The translations under genes and the position numbers were made by a program. DNA of 13,892 bases from an uncultured Rhodobacter sp. Its GTDB lineage: Bacteria > Pseudomonadota > Alphaproteobacteria > Rhodobacterales > Rhodobacteraceae. The stretch spans positions 1 through 13,892 of the forward strand of contig CALGTJ010000451.1 of assembly GCA_937901435.1 (NCBI GenBank), in the 5' to 3' direction. Under the pieces are notes generated by a model. The model worked only from the letters and a program-made list of their open reading frames with translations. It was not told the origin of the DNA and did no database searches. How positions within the stretch are numbered: position 1 is the stretch's first letter; each line of letters starts with the position of its first letter. Positions 13,057-13,892 of the stretch are shown piece after piece.

Positions 13057-13892
13057 ATGCCCTTAAACTCGACCATCGAGGCCGTAACCGCGCGGATCAT
13101 CGAACGCAGCCGTCCGACCCGTCAGACTTATCTGGATCGCCTTGCAGCGGCGGCGGATGCGGGTCCGCGCCGCGCGCATCTGAGTTGCGGCAATCAGGCC
13201 CACGCCTATGCAGCCATGGGCGCGGACAAAGACAAGCTGGCGGCAGAGCGCGCGCCCAATCTGGGCATTATCACCGCCTATAACGACATGCTGTCCGCGC
13301 ATCAGCCGTTCCAGACCTATCCTGCCCGCATCAAAGAGGCCGCACGTCAGGTTGGCGCAACCGCGCAGGTCGCGGGCGGGGTGCCTGCCATGTGCGACGG
13401 CGTCACGCAGGGCCAGCCGGGGATGGAGCTGTCGCTGTTTTCGCGCGACGTCATTGCCTTGGCCACGGGCGTTTCGCTGAGCCATAACACCTTTGACGCG
13501 GCGGTCTATCTGGGTGTCTGCGACAAGATCGTGCCCGGTCTGATCATCGCAGCCGCCACATTCGGGCATATCCCGGCGATCTTTCTGCCCGCAGGCCCCA
13601 TGGTCAGCGGTCTGCCCAATGACGAAAAGGCCGCCGTGCGCCAGAAATTCGCCACCGGAGAGGTCGACCGCAAGGCGCTGATGGCCGTCGAAATGGCGAG
13701 TTACCATGGCCCCGGCACCTGCACCTTTTACGGCACCGCCAATTCCAACCAGATGCTGATGGAGATCATGGGCCTGCACCTGCCCGGTGCCAGCTTTGTC
13801 AATCCGGGCACGGATCTGCGCGATGCGCTGACCGATGCGGGTGCCAAACGTGCTTTGGAAATCACGGCCCTTGGCAATGACTATCGCCCCGC
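13057..13892 (+). CDS. edd: 6-phosphogluconate dehydratase, 5' part (Entner-Doudoroff)
   Basis: The first 278 residues of about 600. The enzyme dehydrates 6-phosphogluconate to KDPG, the first committed step of the Entner-Doudoroff pathway in the cytoplasm. The IlvD/Edd family motifs are clear: H-L-S-C44[25 protein letters not shown] (71-84), M-C113[13 protein letters not shown] and the signature C155-D-K-I-V-P-G-L. C113, C155 and C222 ([12 protein letters not shown]) are probable iron-sulfur ligands. The ATG follows ATTAAC, and no strong ribosome site is visible; the N-terminus is normal for the family. The reading frame is open to the right edge. A LacI-type palindrome lies 48 bases upstream, and eda would be a likely downstream neighbour outside the window. 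Confidence 0.96.
   Translation, partial: MPLNSTIEAVTARIIERSRPTRQTYLDRLAAAADAGPRRAHLSCGNQAHAYAAMGADKDKLAAERAPNLGIITAYNDMLSAHQPFQTYPARIKEAARQVGATAQVAGGVPAMCDGVTQGQPGMELSLFSRDVIALATGVSLSHNTFDAAVYLGVCDKIVPGLIIAAATFGHIPAIFLPAGPMVSGLPNDEKAAVRQKFATGEVDRKALMAVEMASYHGPGTCTFYGTANSNQMLMEIMGLHLPGASFVNPGTDLRDALTDAGAKRALEITALGNDYRP

Noticed and set aside
1..13892. Search for CRISPR arrays, insertion sequences, prophage genes, tRNA or rRNA
   Set aside because: No regularly spaced repeats, transposase motifs, integrase motifs or tRNA-like cloverleaf sequences were recognised by eye.

Overview
The window looks like ordinary chromosomal DNA of a member of the Rhodobacterales (Roseobacter/Rhodobacter group of Alphaproteobacteria). 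Support comes from the high GC content, the edd gene for the Entner-Doudoroff pathway, and several proteins whose closest remembered relatives are Rhodobacterales families: a DUF2927 lipoprotein, a DUF6778-like lipoprotein, and an RNA methyltransferase/PIN protein pair resembling RSP_2647/RSP_2648 of Rhodobacter sphaeroides. I see no rRNA, tRNA, CRISPR array, transposase or prophage gene.

Layout, left to right. (1) Positions 1-1140, minus strand: the 5' part of an exported calcineurin-like metallophosphoesterase, cut by the window edge and broken by one frameshift. (2) Positions 1141-1398: a gap with an 11-C run. (3) Positions 1399-4579, plus strand: a tight cluster of GNAT acetyltransferase, DUF2927 lipoprotein, a 55-aa membrane protein and a CoxE-like VWA protein. 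(4) Positions 4708-6883, plus strand: a small membrane-anchored protein, a DedA-family membrane protein and a cytochrome P450, with a 4-bp overlap and then a 20-bp gap. (5) Positions 6888-8394, minus strand: a sulfatase convergent with the P450, broken by two single-base frameshifts. (6) Positions 8546-9862, plus strand: an M48 zinc metalloprotease and a small class I methyltransferase. (7) Positions 10031-12524, minus strand: an apparent operon of lipoprotein, RlmI-like RNA methyltransferase and PIN nuclease, the last starting at a TTG that overlaps the stop of the gene before it. (8) Positions 12675-12833, minus strand: a 52-aa protein followed by a strong hairpin terminator. (9) From 13057, plus strand: edd, running off the right edge, behind a LacI-type palindrome.

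No new large system stands out. The observations most worth checking are the RNA-methyltransferase/PIN gene pair, the CoxE-like VWA operon without a MoxR partner, the regulatory palindromes between the 52-aa gene and edd, and the three one-base-loss frameshifts. Those three share a mechanism (apparent loss of one base at a short run), so sequencing or assembly error competes with true gene decay.
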